Under the pieces are notes generated by a model. The model did not search any database. It was not told where the DNA came from and saw only the letters and a list, made by a program, of their open reading frames with translations. Position numbers and translations under genes: made by a program. Positions 25,509-34,666 of a stretch of DNA of 41,923 nucleotides are shown piece after piece (position 1 is the stretch's first letter; the number at the start of each line of letters is the position of its first letter). The DNA comes from Bacteroidales bacterium (GTDB lineage: Bacteria; Bacteroidota; Bacteroidia; Bacteroidales; UBA3824): positions 1 to 41,923 of the forward strand of contig JAFPZK010000064.1 in the NCBI GenBank assembly GCA_017417315.1. The letters run 5' to 3'.

Positions 25509-26651
25509 ACATTTTTTTACTTCCGCCTCAATATCGCCGCCGCGTAAACCGCGTTTTACGATTTTGCCGTCGGGAGCAAAAAGAATGATTTCAGGGATTC
25601 CGCGTATTCCGTAAGCATCAGAACCGGCTCTTTGTGCGTTCATAATCTGAGGATAAGGAATTTGCATTTCGGCGATTGCGGCTTTTGTGTCATCAGGCTC
25701 GTCCCAAGTTGCAACGCCGAGAACTTCAAATTTCGCACCTTTATATTTATTATAAACTGAAATTAAGTTCGGAATTTCGCCTCTGCAAGGTCCGCACCAT
25801 GAAGCCCAAAAGTCAACCAAAACATATTTGCCTTTGCCGACATAATCGGAAAGTTTTTGAGTTTTGCCTTCGTATTCTGCCGAAAAGTCAATAAACATTG
25901 CACCTTCGGAGGTTTTTTCTAAGTTTGCAGCAGCCTCCTGCTCGGCTTTTTGTGAAGCCTCAACTCTTTCTAACTGCTTATCAAACAAAACTTTGAATCT
26001 GCCGTTACGCATTTCGGGCTTCATATTTTCAACGAGTTCATTTATAGGAGTAATGCCCGCAATAGTAGCGTAAAAAACAGTTCCTTCTTCGTTTTGATGA
26101 TCCTTAACGTATTGTTTCACTTTCTCCACTTCTGCGGCAACTTCCATATTAAAAGCATTAATAGCCTCCTGAGAAAGGTCTGGTAAAGCCCTCAAACTGT
26201 CTGCCTTAGCATTAAATTTATTACGCAAATCAGTACTTTTTTTATCAAGTGTATGCCATTGATGATAAAACGGTGTTCCGTCAAGTTCATAATAGCCGTT
26301 ACAAACCTTTAAATCGGCTTTTTCGCCCGGCACCAAAACAAAATCCACGTAAGCGGGACAAACTTCACCGTTTTCAAAAATAGCCTGCAACCATATCAAA
26401 CGCGGCTCTTTTACATTAGAAGTGTAAGAAAATTTTTTGTCTTTTACGATAATAGTATCAATGGGAGCGGTGTTTTTAACGTCAATGTTAAAAGCAGTAT
26501 CGCCGAGATAGACAAAATATGCCGTATCTTTGATTTCGTCAGCAACCGTACCATTGATTGTGAATGTTGACTGCTCTTTCGGTTGTGAGCAGGCTGCAAC
26601 GGCGCATAAAGATAAAACCGCACCGGCAGTTTTAAGAAAGTGTGTTTTCAT
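25497..26651 (-). CDS. TlpA/DUF4369-type thioredoxin lipoprotein
   Basis: A 384-residue thiol-disulfide protein of the family common in Bacteroidota. The lipobox VAAC places the lipid-modified cysteine at C21. Residues about 30-130 form the DUF4369 beta domain, a helical middle follows, and the thioredoxin domain (about 250-384) holds the active site WCGPC with C286 and C289, followed by IPYPQIMNA and the cis-Pro segment RGIPEIILF. It probably reduces or exchanges disulfides in the periplasm. TACCTTTG at 26690-26697 (minus) is a likely -7 promoter box. Its last 12 bases overlap the amidase gene. Confidence 0.9.
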   Translation of the reverse strand: MKTHFLKTAGAVLSLCAVAACSQPKEQSTFTINGTVADEIKDTAYFVYLGDTAFNIDVKNTAPIDTIIVKDKKFSYTSNVKEPRLIWLQAIFENGEVCPAYVDFVLVPGEKADLKVCNGYYELDGTPFYHQWHTLDKKSTDLRNKFNAKADSLRALPDLSQEAINAFNMEVAAEVEKVKQYVKDHQNEEGTVFYATIAGITPINELVENMKPEMRNGRFKVLFDKQLERVEASQKAEQEAAANLEKTSEGAMFIDFSAEYEGKTQKLSDYVGKGKYVLVDFWASWCGPCRGEIPNLISVYNKYKGAKFEVLGVATWDEPDDTKAAIAEMQIPYPQIMNAQRAGSDAYGIRGIPEIILFAPDGKIVKRGLRGGDIEAEVKKCLRK

Positions 26652-26689
26652 TGTTAAAAAAAATATTTATTATGTTAAATTTTATGCCG

Positions 26690-26697
26690 CAAAGGTA
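26690..26697 (-). promoter_or_regulatory. -7 promoter element of the TlpA-like gene
   Basis: On the minus strand TACCTTTG lies 38 bases ahead of the ATG. The upstream -33 position reads TTTC rather than TTTG at 18-19 bases, so the promoter is likely but not perfect. Confidence 0.55.
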
Positions 26698-26718
26698 ATT
26701 TTTTTTTGTCAATGCGAA

Positions 26719-26750
26719 AAAAAATCTTTTCCTTTGCGAAAAGATTTTTT
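26719..26750. promoter_or_regulatory. 13-bp perfect hairpin touching the HAD start codon
   Basis: Arms 26719-26731 and 26738-26750 are perfect complements around the loop CTTTGC; the ATG of the HAD gene begins at the very next base. In the plus-strand message this would fold the initiation region. It could also be a terminator of transcription entering from the left, since T-rich sequence forms the right arm. Confidence 0.55.
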
Positions 26751-27536
26751 ATGATTAAAGCACTTTTTTTTGACATTGACGGAACGCTCGTGAGTTTTTC
26801 AACGCATGAAATTCCGTCGTCGGCTATCGAAGCGGTAAAAGCCGCAAAAGCCAAAGGCGTAAAAATTTTTATTTCGACGGGACGGCCTAAGGCGTTTTTG
26901 ACCTCAAATCTTGACCCTATCCGCCCGCTTGTTGACGGCTACATCACCAACAACGGCGCATTAGTGGAAGTCGGCGAAGAAGTCGTTGTAAATCATCATA
27001 TTAGCGCAGATGACGTAAAAAAACTTCTTCTCGATGCACATCAACACGACTATCCGATGATTTTGATGAGCAGAAACGATTTTGCAGTTTTTAACCGCAA
27101 ACCCGTAGTTGAAAAAGTTTTCAACGTCGGGCTGCATATCCCCGTTGACGTCAATATGATAGAGGTGGAAGATATTGTAAAACAAGACATTATGCAGGTA
27201 ACTTCGTTTTTTAACTTTCAGCACGAACAAATTTTTATGCCGAAGATAAAAACCTGCGTTGCGGGACGTTGGTCGCCTGAATTTGTTGACATCACCTCCG
27301 TCAACGCTGACAAAGGCAAAGGTCTTGCCTCGGTTGCAAATCATCTCGGTATTGACATCAAAGAAACGATGGCTTTCGGCGACGGCGGCAATGACGTCCC
27401 GATAATTCAAAAAGCGGGAATCGGCGTTGCGATGGGCAATTCTATGCCCGGCGTTCAGCACCACGCGGATTTTGTAACTTCAAGCGTTGACTCTGACGGC
27501 ATTCTCTTGGCTTTAAAACACTTTAACGTTATCTAA
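26751..27536 (+). CDS. Cof-type HAD-IIB phosphatase
   Basis: A 261-residue HAD hydrolase of the Cof/IIB type, which dephosphorylates small sugar or nucleotide phosphates. Motif I is FFDIDGTLVSF (D8, D10), motif II ISTGR, motif III K in the NADKGKGLA segment, and motif IV AFGDGGNDVPII. A C2B cap lies between motifs II and III. I begin at ATG 26751; an upstream frame from 26706 would add 15 residues that lie in the hairpin. It starts a plus-strand run with the methyltransferase-like gene and nadE. Confidence 0.9.
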   Translation: MIKALFFDIDGTLVSFSTHEIPSSAIEAVKAAKAKGVKIFISTGRPKAFLTSNLDPIRPLVDGYITNNGALVEVGEEVVVNHHISADDVKKLLLDAHQHDYPMILMSRNDFAVFNRKPVVEKVFNVGLHIPVDVNMIEVEDIVKQDIMQVTSFFNFQHEQIFMPKIKTCVAGRWSPEFVDITSVNADKGKGLASVANHLGIDIKETMAFGDGGNDVPIIQKAGIGVAMGNSMPGVQHHADFVTSSVDSDGILLALKHFNVI

Positions 27537-27538
27537 AA

Positions 27539-28594
27539 ATGAAAATACTTCTTGACGAATTTGACTCTAAACGTGTTGAAACACTTAACGTTACGATAGA
27601 AAACAACGCGGCGGTTTTGGAAATTTTGGCTGATTTCTTAAACACAAAAGAAAAAAGCATTACAACCGAAATGTTGAACGAAATCGCCTTAGAATACGAT
27701 ATGCCTTTTGCGACGGCTTTTTCAATGCTTTTGGCTTCGTCCTGCGGCTTGGAAATATATGAAAATCAACTTCATAAAGAACTTTTCAACGATTATTTTC
27801 TGCCGTCGGTTAAGGAATTTCAGGCAAAAGATTTTTCTGATGATTTGTACTTAAAAACAATAAAATTTCCTTTAAAAACATTCAAAAACTGGGAATTGAA
27901 ATTTTCAGAATACGCGCCGTGTGAGGCGTTTATTTGTGATGAAATTGTCGTAACCTCTGATTTCAGGGAATATCCTCAAATCGGATTTTTTAGAGAAAAG
28001 TTTTCTTATCCGGCTGTTTTTCAAGACGGTAGAGAATGGATGGCGGTAAAGCCGAACGAAATTTTCACGATGCAACAGCCCGTAGAAAACTCTTTCGGCA
28101 AGGTATTGACATTCGGTTTAGGATTGGGATATTTTGCGTTTTTGTCATCAACAAAAAAGAGCGTAAAAAGCGTTACGATAGTTGAAAAAAATGCAGACAT
28201 AATCGAATTGTTTTCGACTGAGATTTTACCGCAATTTCCTGAAAAAGAGAAAATTAGAATCATAAACGACGACGCTTTTTCTTTTGCGGAAAATATCAAA
28301 GAAGGCGATTTTGACTATATTTTTTCTGACATTTGGCACGATAGTTTTGACGGTTTGCCGCTGTATTTAAAGTTAAGAAAAATTTTGGAAAAACTTCCGA
28401 AAACCCGTTGCGATTATTGGATTGAAAAATCATTATTATCAAGTTTAAGGTATAATGTTTTTTCACAACTTTACAAAATTTTCAAAAATCCGTCAAAAAC
28501 CGCCTCAGAAAACGAAAAAGTCATAAAAAATTATCAGGAATTTGTAAAAATGATTTCTGACAAAGAATTGAAAAACATAAAAATTCATAATTAA
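27539..28594 (+). CDS. Methyltransferase-like (Rossmann) protein, unknown
   Basis: A 351-residue protein with a class I methyltransferase-like C-terminal half. VLTFGLGLGYFAFLSS (about 184-199) is the glycine-rich SAM loop, SVTIVEKNADIIELF the acidic end of strand 2, IRIINDDAFSFAE the motif II region, and FDYIFSDIWHD the motif IV-like segment, as in spermidine-synthase-fold proteins. The N-terminal half is a family-specific domain I do not recognise. It begins 2 bases after the HAD stop and ends 6 before nadE, so it is cotranscribed with both. The substrate is unknown. Confidence 0.72.
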   Translation: MKILLDEFDSKRVETLNVTIENNAAVLEILADFLNTKEKSITTEMLNEIALEYDMPFATAFSMLLASSCGLEIYENQLHKELFNDYFLPSVKEFQAKDFSDDLYLKTIKFPLKTFKNWELKFSEYAPCEAFICDEIVVTSDFREYPQIGFFREKFSYPAVFQDGREWMAVKPNEIFTMQQPVENSFGKVLTFGLGLGYFAFLSSTKKSVKSVTIVEKNADIIELFSTEILPQFPEKEKIRIINDDAFSFAENIKEGDFDYIFSDIWHDSFDGLPLYLKLRKILEKLPKTRCDYWIEKSLLSSLRYNVFSQLYKIFKNPSKTASENEKVIKNYQEFVKMISDKELKNIKIHN

Positions 28595-28600
28595 CAAAAA

Positions 28601-30484
28601 ATGAAAATCAGATATTCACAAATAACGGTAATTCCGGGCAACCCGCAAAAGAACTTTGAAACCTGTCTTTCTGCGGCTCAACGCGCTAAAAATGACGGCG
28701 TTAACCTCTTGATTCTGCCCGAAATGACCATTCCCGGCTACATGATTGGCGACAAGTGGGAAGAAAGCGATTTTATTGACGACTGCGAATTTTTCTCTAA
28801 CGAACTTGCAAAAGAAGCCGACGAAAATTTTTCGCTAATTTTCGGCACTGCTGCGTTTTTGGAAAGCATTACGGGCAAGCCGAGGAACGGTTTTGACGGC
28901 AGGAAAGCAAAGGTCAATACCGCTTGTATCGCCACAAACGGCAACATTCAGTATCAGTTTAAAACCCTTTTGCCGAACTACCGCGAATTTGAAGAGCCGA
29001 GACATTTTTTCAACAATTTGACGGCGAGCCTTACTCCCGGCGACGAGGAAGACCGCCTGATGTTCGACACTTACGAAATCTGCGGCACGAAATTCGGCGT
29101 TACAATTTGCGAAGACGGTTGGGACGACGATTACAATCTTAAACCTTTTAAAATTTTAAAAGAAATCGGTGCTGACATAATTGTCAATATCAGTTATTCG
29201 CCTTTTACCGCCGGGAAAAATCAAAGCCGCAACCGTCATTTTTCTAATCACGCAAAAACTCTCGGCAAAGCGGTCATCTACGCTAACGGTCTCGGACTTC
29301 AAAACAACGGCAAGACGGTTTTCTGTTTTGACGGCAGTTCGGCGGCATGGAACTCAAAGGGCGAACTCATCGCTCATTCCAAAATGTACGAAGAAGAAGA
29401 CGTTGATTTTGAGTTTGTTAATAATGAACTGTTGCCCGCAAAACCGTTGCAATATAAAGAAACCTCAGAAATCGAGGACATTCATAAAACCCTCATTTAC
29501 GGCATACGCAACTATATGAAACAGAGCGGTTTGAGCCGTGTCGTAATCGGTGCTTCGGGCGGCGTTGACTCTACTCTTGCTGCCGCTCTTTACGCCGAGG
29601 CAATCGGCAAAGAAAACTTGCTTTTGGTCAATATGCCGACAAAATTCAACTCTCAAACCACAATCGGAATCGCACAAAAACTCGCCACAAATCTCGGTTG
29701 TTGGTACACTTCCGTCCCCGTTTCTGAAAGTGCGGCTCTAACAAGACGTCAAATCGACGGTTTAAAACCGACAAATGCAAAAGGCGAAAACATCGAAATC
29801 AACCTCTCGTCCTTTAATATGGAGAACGTTCAGGCGCGGGACAGAGGATCGAGAATTTTGGCGGCAATCGCGAGCGCGTGGGGAGCAGTCTTCACGAACA
29901 ACGGCAACAAAACCGAAACAACCGTCGGTTACGCAACCCTTTACGGCGACGTTGCGGGCTTTTTGGCGGCTATCGGCGACCTTTGGAAACATACGGTTTA
30001 CGACCTTTGCCGATACATCAACAGAGAAAAAGAAATTGTCCCCAATGAAGTTTTGACATTAAAACCGTCAGCAGAACTTTCAGAAAATCAGGCGGTTGAC
30101 AAAGGTCTCGGCGACCCGATTATCTATCCGTATCACGACAGACTGTTTGAGGCTTGGCAGCAATGGTGGAATCACGCGCCGCTTGCCGATATTTTGCAGC
30201 ATTATTTGGACGGTGATTTGGCTGAATATTTAAATCACGGCGAAAAAACCGAACTTACGGAAGAATTGATTAAGCAAAATTTTCCCGATGCAAAAAGTTT
30301 CACCGCCGATTTGGAACGTTGGTACAAACTTTTCAAAGGCATGGGCGTTGCAAAAAGGATTCAAGCCCCGCCGATTATCGCCGTTACAAGACGCGCTTAC
30401 GGTTTTGACTACCGTGAGGCAGCAATTCAGCCGTATTTTTCAAGAAAATATTTACTCTTGAAAGAAAAAGCAATTTTTTCTTAA
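28601..30484 (+). CDS. nadE: Glutamine-dependent NAD+ synthetase NadE
   Basis: It amidates nicotinic acid adenine dinucleotide to NAD+ using glutamine nitrogen. The N-terminal nitrilase-fold glutaminase has the E41-K121-C170 triad (LPEMTIPGY, FKTLLPNY, TICEDGW). The C-terminal synthetase has the PP-loop SGGVDS at 319-324 and the NVQARDRGSRI motif. The 627-residue length fits the two-domain class. It is third in the run HAD, methyltransferase-like, nadE; metY follows after 28 bases with its own promoter box. Confidence 0.96.
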   Translation: MKIRYSQITVIPGNPQKNFETCLSAAQRAKNDGVNLLILPEMTIPGYMIGDKWEESDFIDDCEFFSNELAKEADENFSLIFGTAAFLESITGKPRNGFDGRKAKVNTACIATNGNIQYQFKTLLPNYREFEEPRHFFNNLTASLTPGDEEDRLMFDTYEICGTKFGVTICEDGWDDDYNLKPFKILKEIGADIIVNISYSPFTAGKNQSRNRHFSNHAKTLGKAVIYANGLGLQNNGKTVFCFDGSSAAWNSKGELIAHSKMYEEEDVDFEFVNNELLPAKPLQYKETSEIEDIHKTLIYGIRNYMKQSGLSRVVIGASGGVDSTLAAALYAEAIGKENLLLVNMPTKFNSQTTIGIAQKLATNLGCWYTSVPVSESAALTRRQIDGLKPTNAKGENIEINLSSFNMENVQARDRGSRILAAIASAWGAVFTNNGNKTETTVGYATLYGDVAGFLAAIGDLWKHTVYDLCRYINREKEIVPNEVLTLKPSAELSENQAVDKGLGDPIIYPYHDRLFEAWQQWWNHAPLADILQHYLDGDLAEYLNHGEKTELTEELIKQNFPDAKSFTADLERWYKLFKGMGVAKRIQAPPIIAVTRRAYGFDYREAAIQPYFSRKYLLLKEKAIFS

Positions 30485-30489
30485 CTTTG
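30482..30489 (+). promoter_or_regulatory. -7 promoter element of metY
   Basis: TAACTTTG overlaps the nadE stop and lies 23 bases before the metY start. TTGA at 30458-30461 is a near match to the -33 box with 20 bases between. It would let metY be transcribed apart from nadE. Confidence 0.55.
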
Positions 30490-30512
30490 CACAAAAATTT
30501 TTAAATTTTAAT

Positions 30513-31793
30513 ATGGACAACTATAAAATTAACACTAAATGTGTTCAGGCGGGCTACCGTCCGGGTAACGGAGAACCGCGTCAAATTCCTATCATTCAGT
30601 CTACTACGTTTAAGTACGACACGTCTGAGGATATGGGAAAATTGTTTGACCTTCAAGCAACGGGCTATTTTTACACCCGACTTCAAAACCCCACAAACGA
30701 CTTTGTAGCCGCAAAAATTGCCGCTTTGGAAGGCGGTACGGCAGCAATGTTGACTTCAAGCGGTCAGGCTGCTAACTTTTTTGCAATTTTTAACATTTGT
30801 GAAAACGGCGGACATATCGTTGCATCGTCAAGCATTTACGGCGGCACATTCAACTTGATTGCCGTAACGTTGAAAAAAATGGGCATTTCGGTCACATTTG
30901 TTTCACCGACGGCTACCGAAGAAGAACTCGACAAGGCTTTTCAGGAGAACACCAAAGCGGTTTTCGGCGAGACCATCGCTAACCCCGCGTTAACGGTTCT
31001 CGACATCGAAACTTACGCCAAAGCCGCTCATAAACACGGAGTTCCGCTCATTATCGACAACACTTTCCCGACACCCGTAAACTGCCGTCCTATTGAATGG
31101 GGTGCAGACATAGTTACGCACTCAACCACAAAATACATGGACGGACACGGCGCAGGTGTCGGCGGCGCAATCGTTGACAGCGGCAAGTTTGACTGGATGG
31201 CTCATAAAGACAAGTTCCCCGGACTTTGCACGCCCGATGACAGTTATCACGGAATCACTTACGTCGAACAATTCGGCAATGCAGGTGCGTTTATTACAAA
31301 ATGTACCGCTCAGTTAATGAGGGACTTCGGCTGTATTCAATCACCGCAAAACGCATTCCTTTTGAACCTCGGTTTGGAATCCTTACACGTCAGAATGCCA
31401 AGACACGTAGAAAACGGTCAGGCAGTTGCGGAATTTTTGTCAACACACCCGAAAATCGAAAAAGTAAACTATTCTGGCTTAAAAACCGACAAATACTACA
31501 CTTTGGCTCAGAAATACTTGCCTCAGGGCGGTTGCGGTGTCGTAAGTTTTGAAATTAAAGGCGGCAGAAAAGCAGCAGAAGAGTTTATGAAACGTTTGAA
31601 ACTCGCTGCAATAGAAACTCACGTTGCCGATGCGAGAACATGCTGTCTTTGTCCGTCAACTTCTACGCACAGACAATTAACTGACCAGCAGTTAGTTGAA
31701 GCGGGAATCCCCGCAGGCTTAGTCCGCCTTAGTTGCGGTCTCGAAGACAAAGTTGACTTAATAAACGACTTGAAACAAGCGTTGGAATTTTAA
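30513..31793 (+). CDS. metY: O-acetylhomoserine sulfhydrylase / aminocarboxypropyltransferase
   Basis: It makes homocysteine from O-acetylhomoserine and sulfide (or methionine from methanethiol) with PLP. The 426-residue length and the motifs ALEGGTAAMLTSSGQAA, the long insertion GKFDWMAHKDKFPGLCTPDDSYHG and the Schiff-base K207 in THSTTKYMDGHG distinguish it from the shorter MetB/MetC enzymes. The C-terminal RLSCGLEDKVDLINDL is typical. It is closed by the bidirectional terminator just past its stop. Confidence 0.93.
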   Translation: MDNYKINTKCVQAGYRPGNGEPRQIPIIQSTTFKYDTSEDMGKLFDLQATGYFYTRLQNPTNDFVAAKIAALEGGTAAMLTSSGQAANFFAIFNICENGGHIVASSSIYGGTFNLIAVTLKKMGISVTFVSPTATEEELDKAFQENTKAVFGETIANPALTVLDIETYAKAAHKHGVPLIIDNTFPTPVNCRPIEWGADIVTHSTTKYMDGHGAGVGGAIVDSGKFDWMAHKDKFPGLCTPDDSYHGITYVEQFGNAGAFITKCTAQLMRDFGCIQSPQNAFLLNLGLESLHVRMPRHVENGQAVAEFLSTHPKIEKVNYSGLKTDKYYTLAQKYLPQGGCGVVSFEIKGGRKAAEEFMKRLKLAAIETHVADARTCCLCPSTSTHRQLTDQQLVEAGIPAGLVRLSCGLEDKVDLINDLKQALEF

Positions 31794-31796
31794 TAA

Positions 31797-31827
31797 AAAA
31801 AAAATCGGGGCAAAACCCCGATTTTTT
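31797..31827. terminator. Bidirectional terminator between metY and the HExxH/propeller gene
   Basis: AAAATCGGGG (31801-31810) pairs with CCCCGATTTT (31816-31825) around a CAAAA loop, flanked by A on the left and T on the right. It sits between two convergent genes and can end transcription from both sides. Confidence 0.9.
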
Positions 31828-34655
31828 TATAACTGATACATCATAATCAAATTTACATCACCTGTTTTTTCGTAACCGTTTTTCTTTAAACCGGAAGAAA
31901 CCGAAAATCCCATCGTGATAACATTAGGAAGCCTCAACAAATGAAAATCGGCAATAAATTTATACCCGACCGAGGCAAAGTCATGATTTAAACCGAAAAG
32001 TTCGCCCCTTGCAACATCGCTGAAAACCGAGCCTCTAAACCTCTTTATCCAAACCAAAGACGGAATACCAAAGTCAGGATAGCCCAAAGGAAATTCGTAT
32101 TCAGCACTTAATTTATAAAGTTTTTGCAACCTGAATGCCGAATAACCGTTAATATTAAACGCCTCATTACTAAACAGATAAACTTTTGAGTAATCAAGCG
32201 TTTGCGTCTGCTGAACATAATTGGCTGAAACCGTAAAATAATTTTGACGGAAAAATCCCGGAACGGTAACCGCCGCTTTAAGTGTCAGCATTTCAGCATC
32301 AAAATCTTTGTCAGCCGATTTATTAATATCAGCCGACAAATTAAGCGCGAGCGGATTTTTAAAATCACGATAAGCAGTCGGTTTTGCCCAAGAATAATGA
32401 AGTCCGGCATTCAAAACGGGAAAATCACCGTTACCCATTTCTTCATAATTTGAACCCGGCTTGCCGGAAATCGAATAAAGCGACATACCTGCCGAAGCGG
32501 AAAGTTTCTGCGAATTTTCAAAACGCGAAAAATTAAAAGGCACATTTAAGTTCAAAGAATAAATGTTTTCTTTCCACGTAAAGAGGTAAAGTTGAGGTCC
32601 CCAAAAACTTCTTACGAGATAATAATCAGCATTATCACCTACCGAAGCATTGAACTGAATTTCAGGATAAAAGCCTGTATATAAACAATTTACGTCAGTT
32701 CTAAAAAAATCTTTGTCGGTGTCGTAACTTTCGGCAGCAGTCAAAAACAATGTTCCTAACGTATTTTGAGAATACACCGTACCTTGAATCACCCCGTCGT
32801 CAGAATACGGAATCCAACCATAAATTCGTATCGGGTCGTTAAACGGACTGTAACGTTTTGAACTTTTAGTTGCTGCATCATTTTTAAGCGTTGCGATAAA
32901 ATCCACTTTCTCTCTCGGATTTTTTTCCAAAACGGGAGCAAAAAAGTTCAGCGGCATAGCCTGAGGTTTTGCAATTTCATAAAACGCCTCACAAACGGAA
33001 ATGTCATTGCCTTTGAAACCGAAATCACTGAAAATCATTTTATTACCTCTGACATCAGGGTCAGAAACTCCGTATTTTGAATTGGTTATCTGACTAACTC
33101 CCGAACCTGAAATCTCATAAACGTTTTCAATTCCCGACAAATCCGAAACATAAAAAATCCTATCTCCATCAGTTGCAATGCCGCAAATATTTTCTGAGGT
33201 CGGCGGCACAAGTACAGTTTCTGTTAAATCACTGATTTTTAACTTTTTAACCGTATTTTTATTATCATAATTAACAACAAAAACCAAATGTTCGGAATCC
33301 GTAAAACTTAATCCCCTAACAAAAGAATTTTCAGGCATTTGAATACTTTTGATTATTTTAGTAGCATATTTTCCCAAAAAGTCTTTTTCAAGCGAAAGAA
33401 TTACGATTTTACAAATTCTGTTTTCAGAAAATTCCACAGCAGCAATTCGTTTTCCGTCAGAAGAAATTGCCGGAGCAAAATATTTTTGTTTCTTGGTAAC
33501 TAACTGTCTTTTACCGCTTTTCAAATCATAAACGGCAATGTCAGAATAATCTCTGAGACTCCACCTTAAATCGGGAACACCTGAGGCATAAACCAAAATT
33601 TTACCGTCCGTATCAAATTCCGTCGCATCGGTCATCTGCAAAACTCTCTCCTTACCCGAAAGCGAAATTTCAACAAAACGCGCCGACTTCGACATAGAAG
33701 TTTTAATACAAACAACCGTTGAATCGGTGATAAAACGCGGTGAATTATAATTGGTGTAAAAACGTTTTTTCTCTGTATTAACCTTCTTATAATCAACGGT
33801 TTTAAAAGAATCATCACGTTTTGAATAAAACGACTTCAACTCAGAAAATGCGTTTTTATAGTTTTCTGAAAGACTTATCCCCGTATAATTTTTAAAACCG
33901 ATAGAAAAGGCATACGGCATAAAAGAATACCAGTTAGAACGTCTGATTGTCTTATTAAAAATGTCCTCGCCGAAATCCTTTCTCGCCTTTGTAACAAGCA
34001 TATAACCAAGCGGATAGTGTGACGGCAGAAAATCTTTGTAAGAACGCAAAACCATTTTGTCGAAACAAAACTGACGTTTTGCCCCGCCAATAACTGCGGC
34101 TATCGAGCGGTCGAAATTTGCAGTCCGTCCCCTACCTTGACTTGTTAACATCGTTTCAGCAAAAACGGCATCGCCTTCAAAAAACCACTGCGGCACCGAA
34201 TACGACAGCGTACTTCTGCCGTAAGCCCCGAAAAGGCATGAAGCAAATTTCGTAAAGCCGTGATTTAAAACGTCATACTGAACAATATGACGGTATTCAT
34301 GAACCATAAGTGCTTGCAGCCATTCCATTGAAGAAAGCGCACAATCGTCCATCGGTTTTGAATAAAACATCAAATGATACGGAAACAAAGTCGCGTAACC
34401 GTTTGATGTAATGGAAGTTGTAGATAGCACAAGCGGCACTCTACGCGGCTTTGCCTTCATTGCAATAGTGTCGCCTTGAAAAACCGCCTGAATGCCGTTT
34501 TCCAATCTTAACGCCTCATTGTCAAGACCTTCGGGATAAATAATTTTTAATCTGTCATTTTTTATCACACGCCATTTCTGAGAAAACGGGTGCTGCGCTG
34601 CCACATTGCAAACGCTAAAAAAAACAATTGTCAGTAATATAAATATTTTTCGCAT
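31827..34655 (-). CDS. Secreted HExxH protease-like / beta-propeller / beta-barrel protein
   Basis: A 942-residue protein that appears to have three parts. After a signal peptide (1-20) comes a gluzincin-like domain with MVHEYRHIVQYD (H119, E120, H123) and PQWFFEGDAVFAE (E160), the layout of MA-clan zinc peptidases. Residues about 290-600 look like a TolB/WD40-type beta-propeller (repeated strands such as ISSDGKRIAAVEF and GIATDGDRIFYVSD). The final 330 residues have alternating-hydrophobic aromatic strands like an outer-membrane barrel, ending NLIMMYQL. It may be an outer-membrane surface peptidase. It starts 11 bases after smpB, last of a long minus-strand run. Confidence 0.75.
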   Translation of the reverse strand: MRKIFILLTIVFFSVCNVAAQHPFSQKWRVIKNDRLKIIYPEGLDNEALRLENGIQAVFQGDTIAMKAKPRRVPLVLSTTSITSNGYATLFPYHLMFYSKPMDDCALSSMEWLQALMVHEYRHIVQYDVLNHGFTKFASCLFGAYGRSTLSYSVPQWFFEGDAVFAETMLTSQGRGRTANFDRSIAAVIGGAKRQFCFDKMVLRSYKDFLPSHYPLGYMLVTKARKDFGEDIFNKTIRRSNWYSFMPYAFSIGFKNYTGISLSENYKNAFSELKSFYSKRDDSFKTVDYKKVNTEKKRFYTNYNSPRFITDSTVVCIKTSMSKSARFVEISLSGKERVLQMTDATEFDTDGKILVYASGVPDLRWSLRDYSDIAVYDLKSGKRQLVTKKQKYFAPAISSDGKRIAAVEFSENRICKIVILSLEKDFLGKYATKIIKSIQMPENSFVRGLSFTDSEHLVFVVNYDNKNTVKKLKISDLTETVLVPPTSENICGIATDGDRIFYVSDLSGIENVYEISGSGVSQITNSKYGVSDPDVRGNKMIFSDFGFKGNDISVCEAFYEIAKPQAMPLNFFAPVLEKNPREKVDFIATLKNDAATKSSKRYSPFNDPIRIYGWIPYSDDGVIQGTVYSQNTLGTLFLTAAESYDTDKDFFRTDVNCLYTGFYPEIQFNASVGDNADYYLVRSFWGPQLYLFTWKENIYSLNLNVPFNFSRFENSQKLSASAGMSLYSISGKPGSNYEEMGNGDFPVLNAGLHYSWAKPTAYRDFKNPLALNLSADINKSADKDFDAEMLTLKAAVTVPGFFRQNYFTVSANYVQQTQTLDYSKVYLFSNEAFNINGYSAFRLQKLYKLSAEYEFPLGYPDFGIPSLVWIKRFRGSVFSDVARGELFGLNHDFASVGYKFIADFHLLRLPNVITMGFSVSSGLKKNGYEKTGDVNLIMMYQL

Positions 34656-34666
34656 CAGATTTTTTT

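Noticed and set aside
26961..27464. 167-residue frame antisense to the HAD phosphatase gene
   Set aside because: It lies wholly inside a well-supported gene and has no recognisable domain.
30485..30512. Riboswitch upstream of metY
   Set aside because: Only 28 bases separate nadE and metY, too few for a SAM-type riboswitch; a promoter box accounts for the space.
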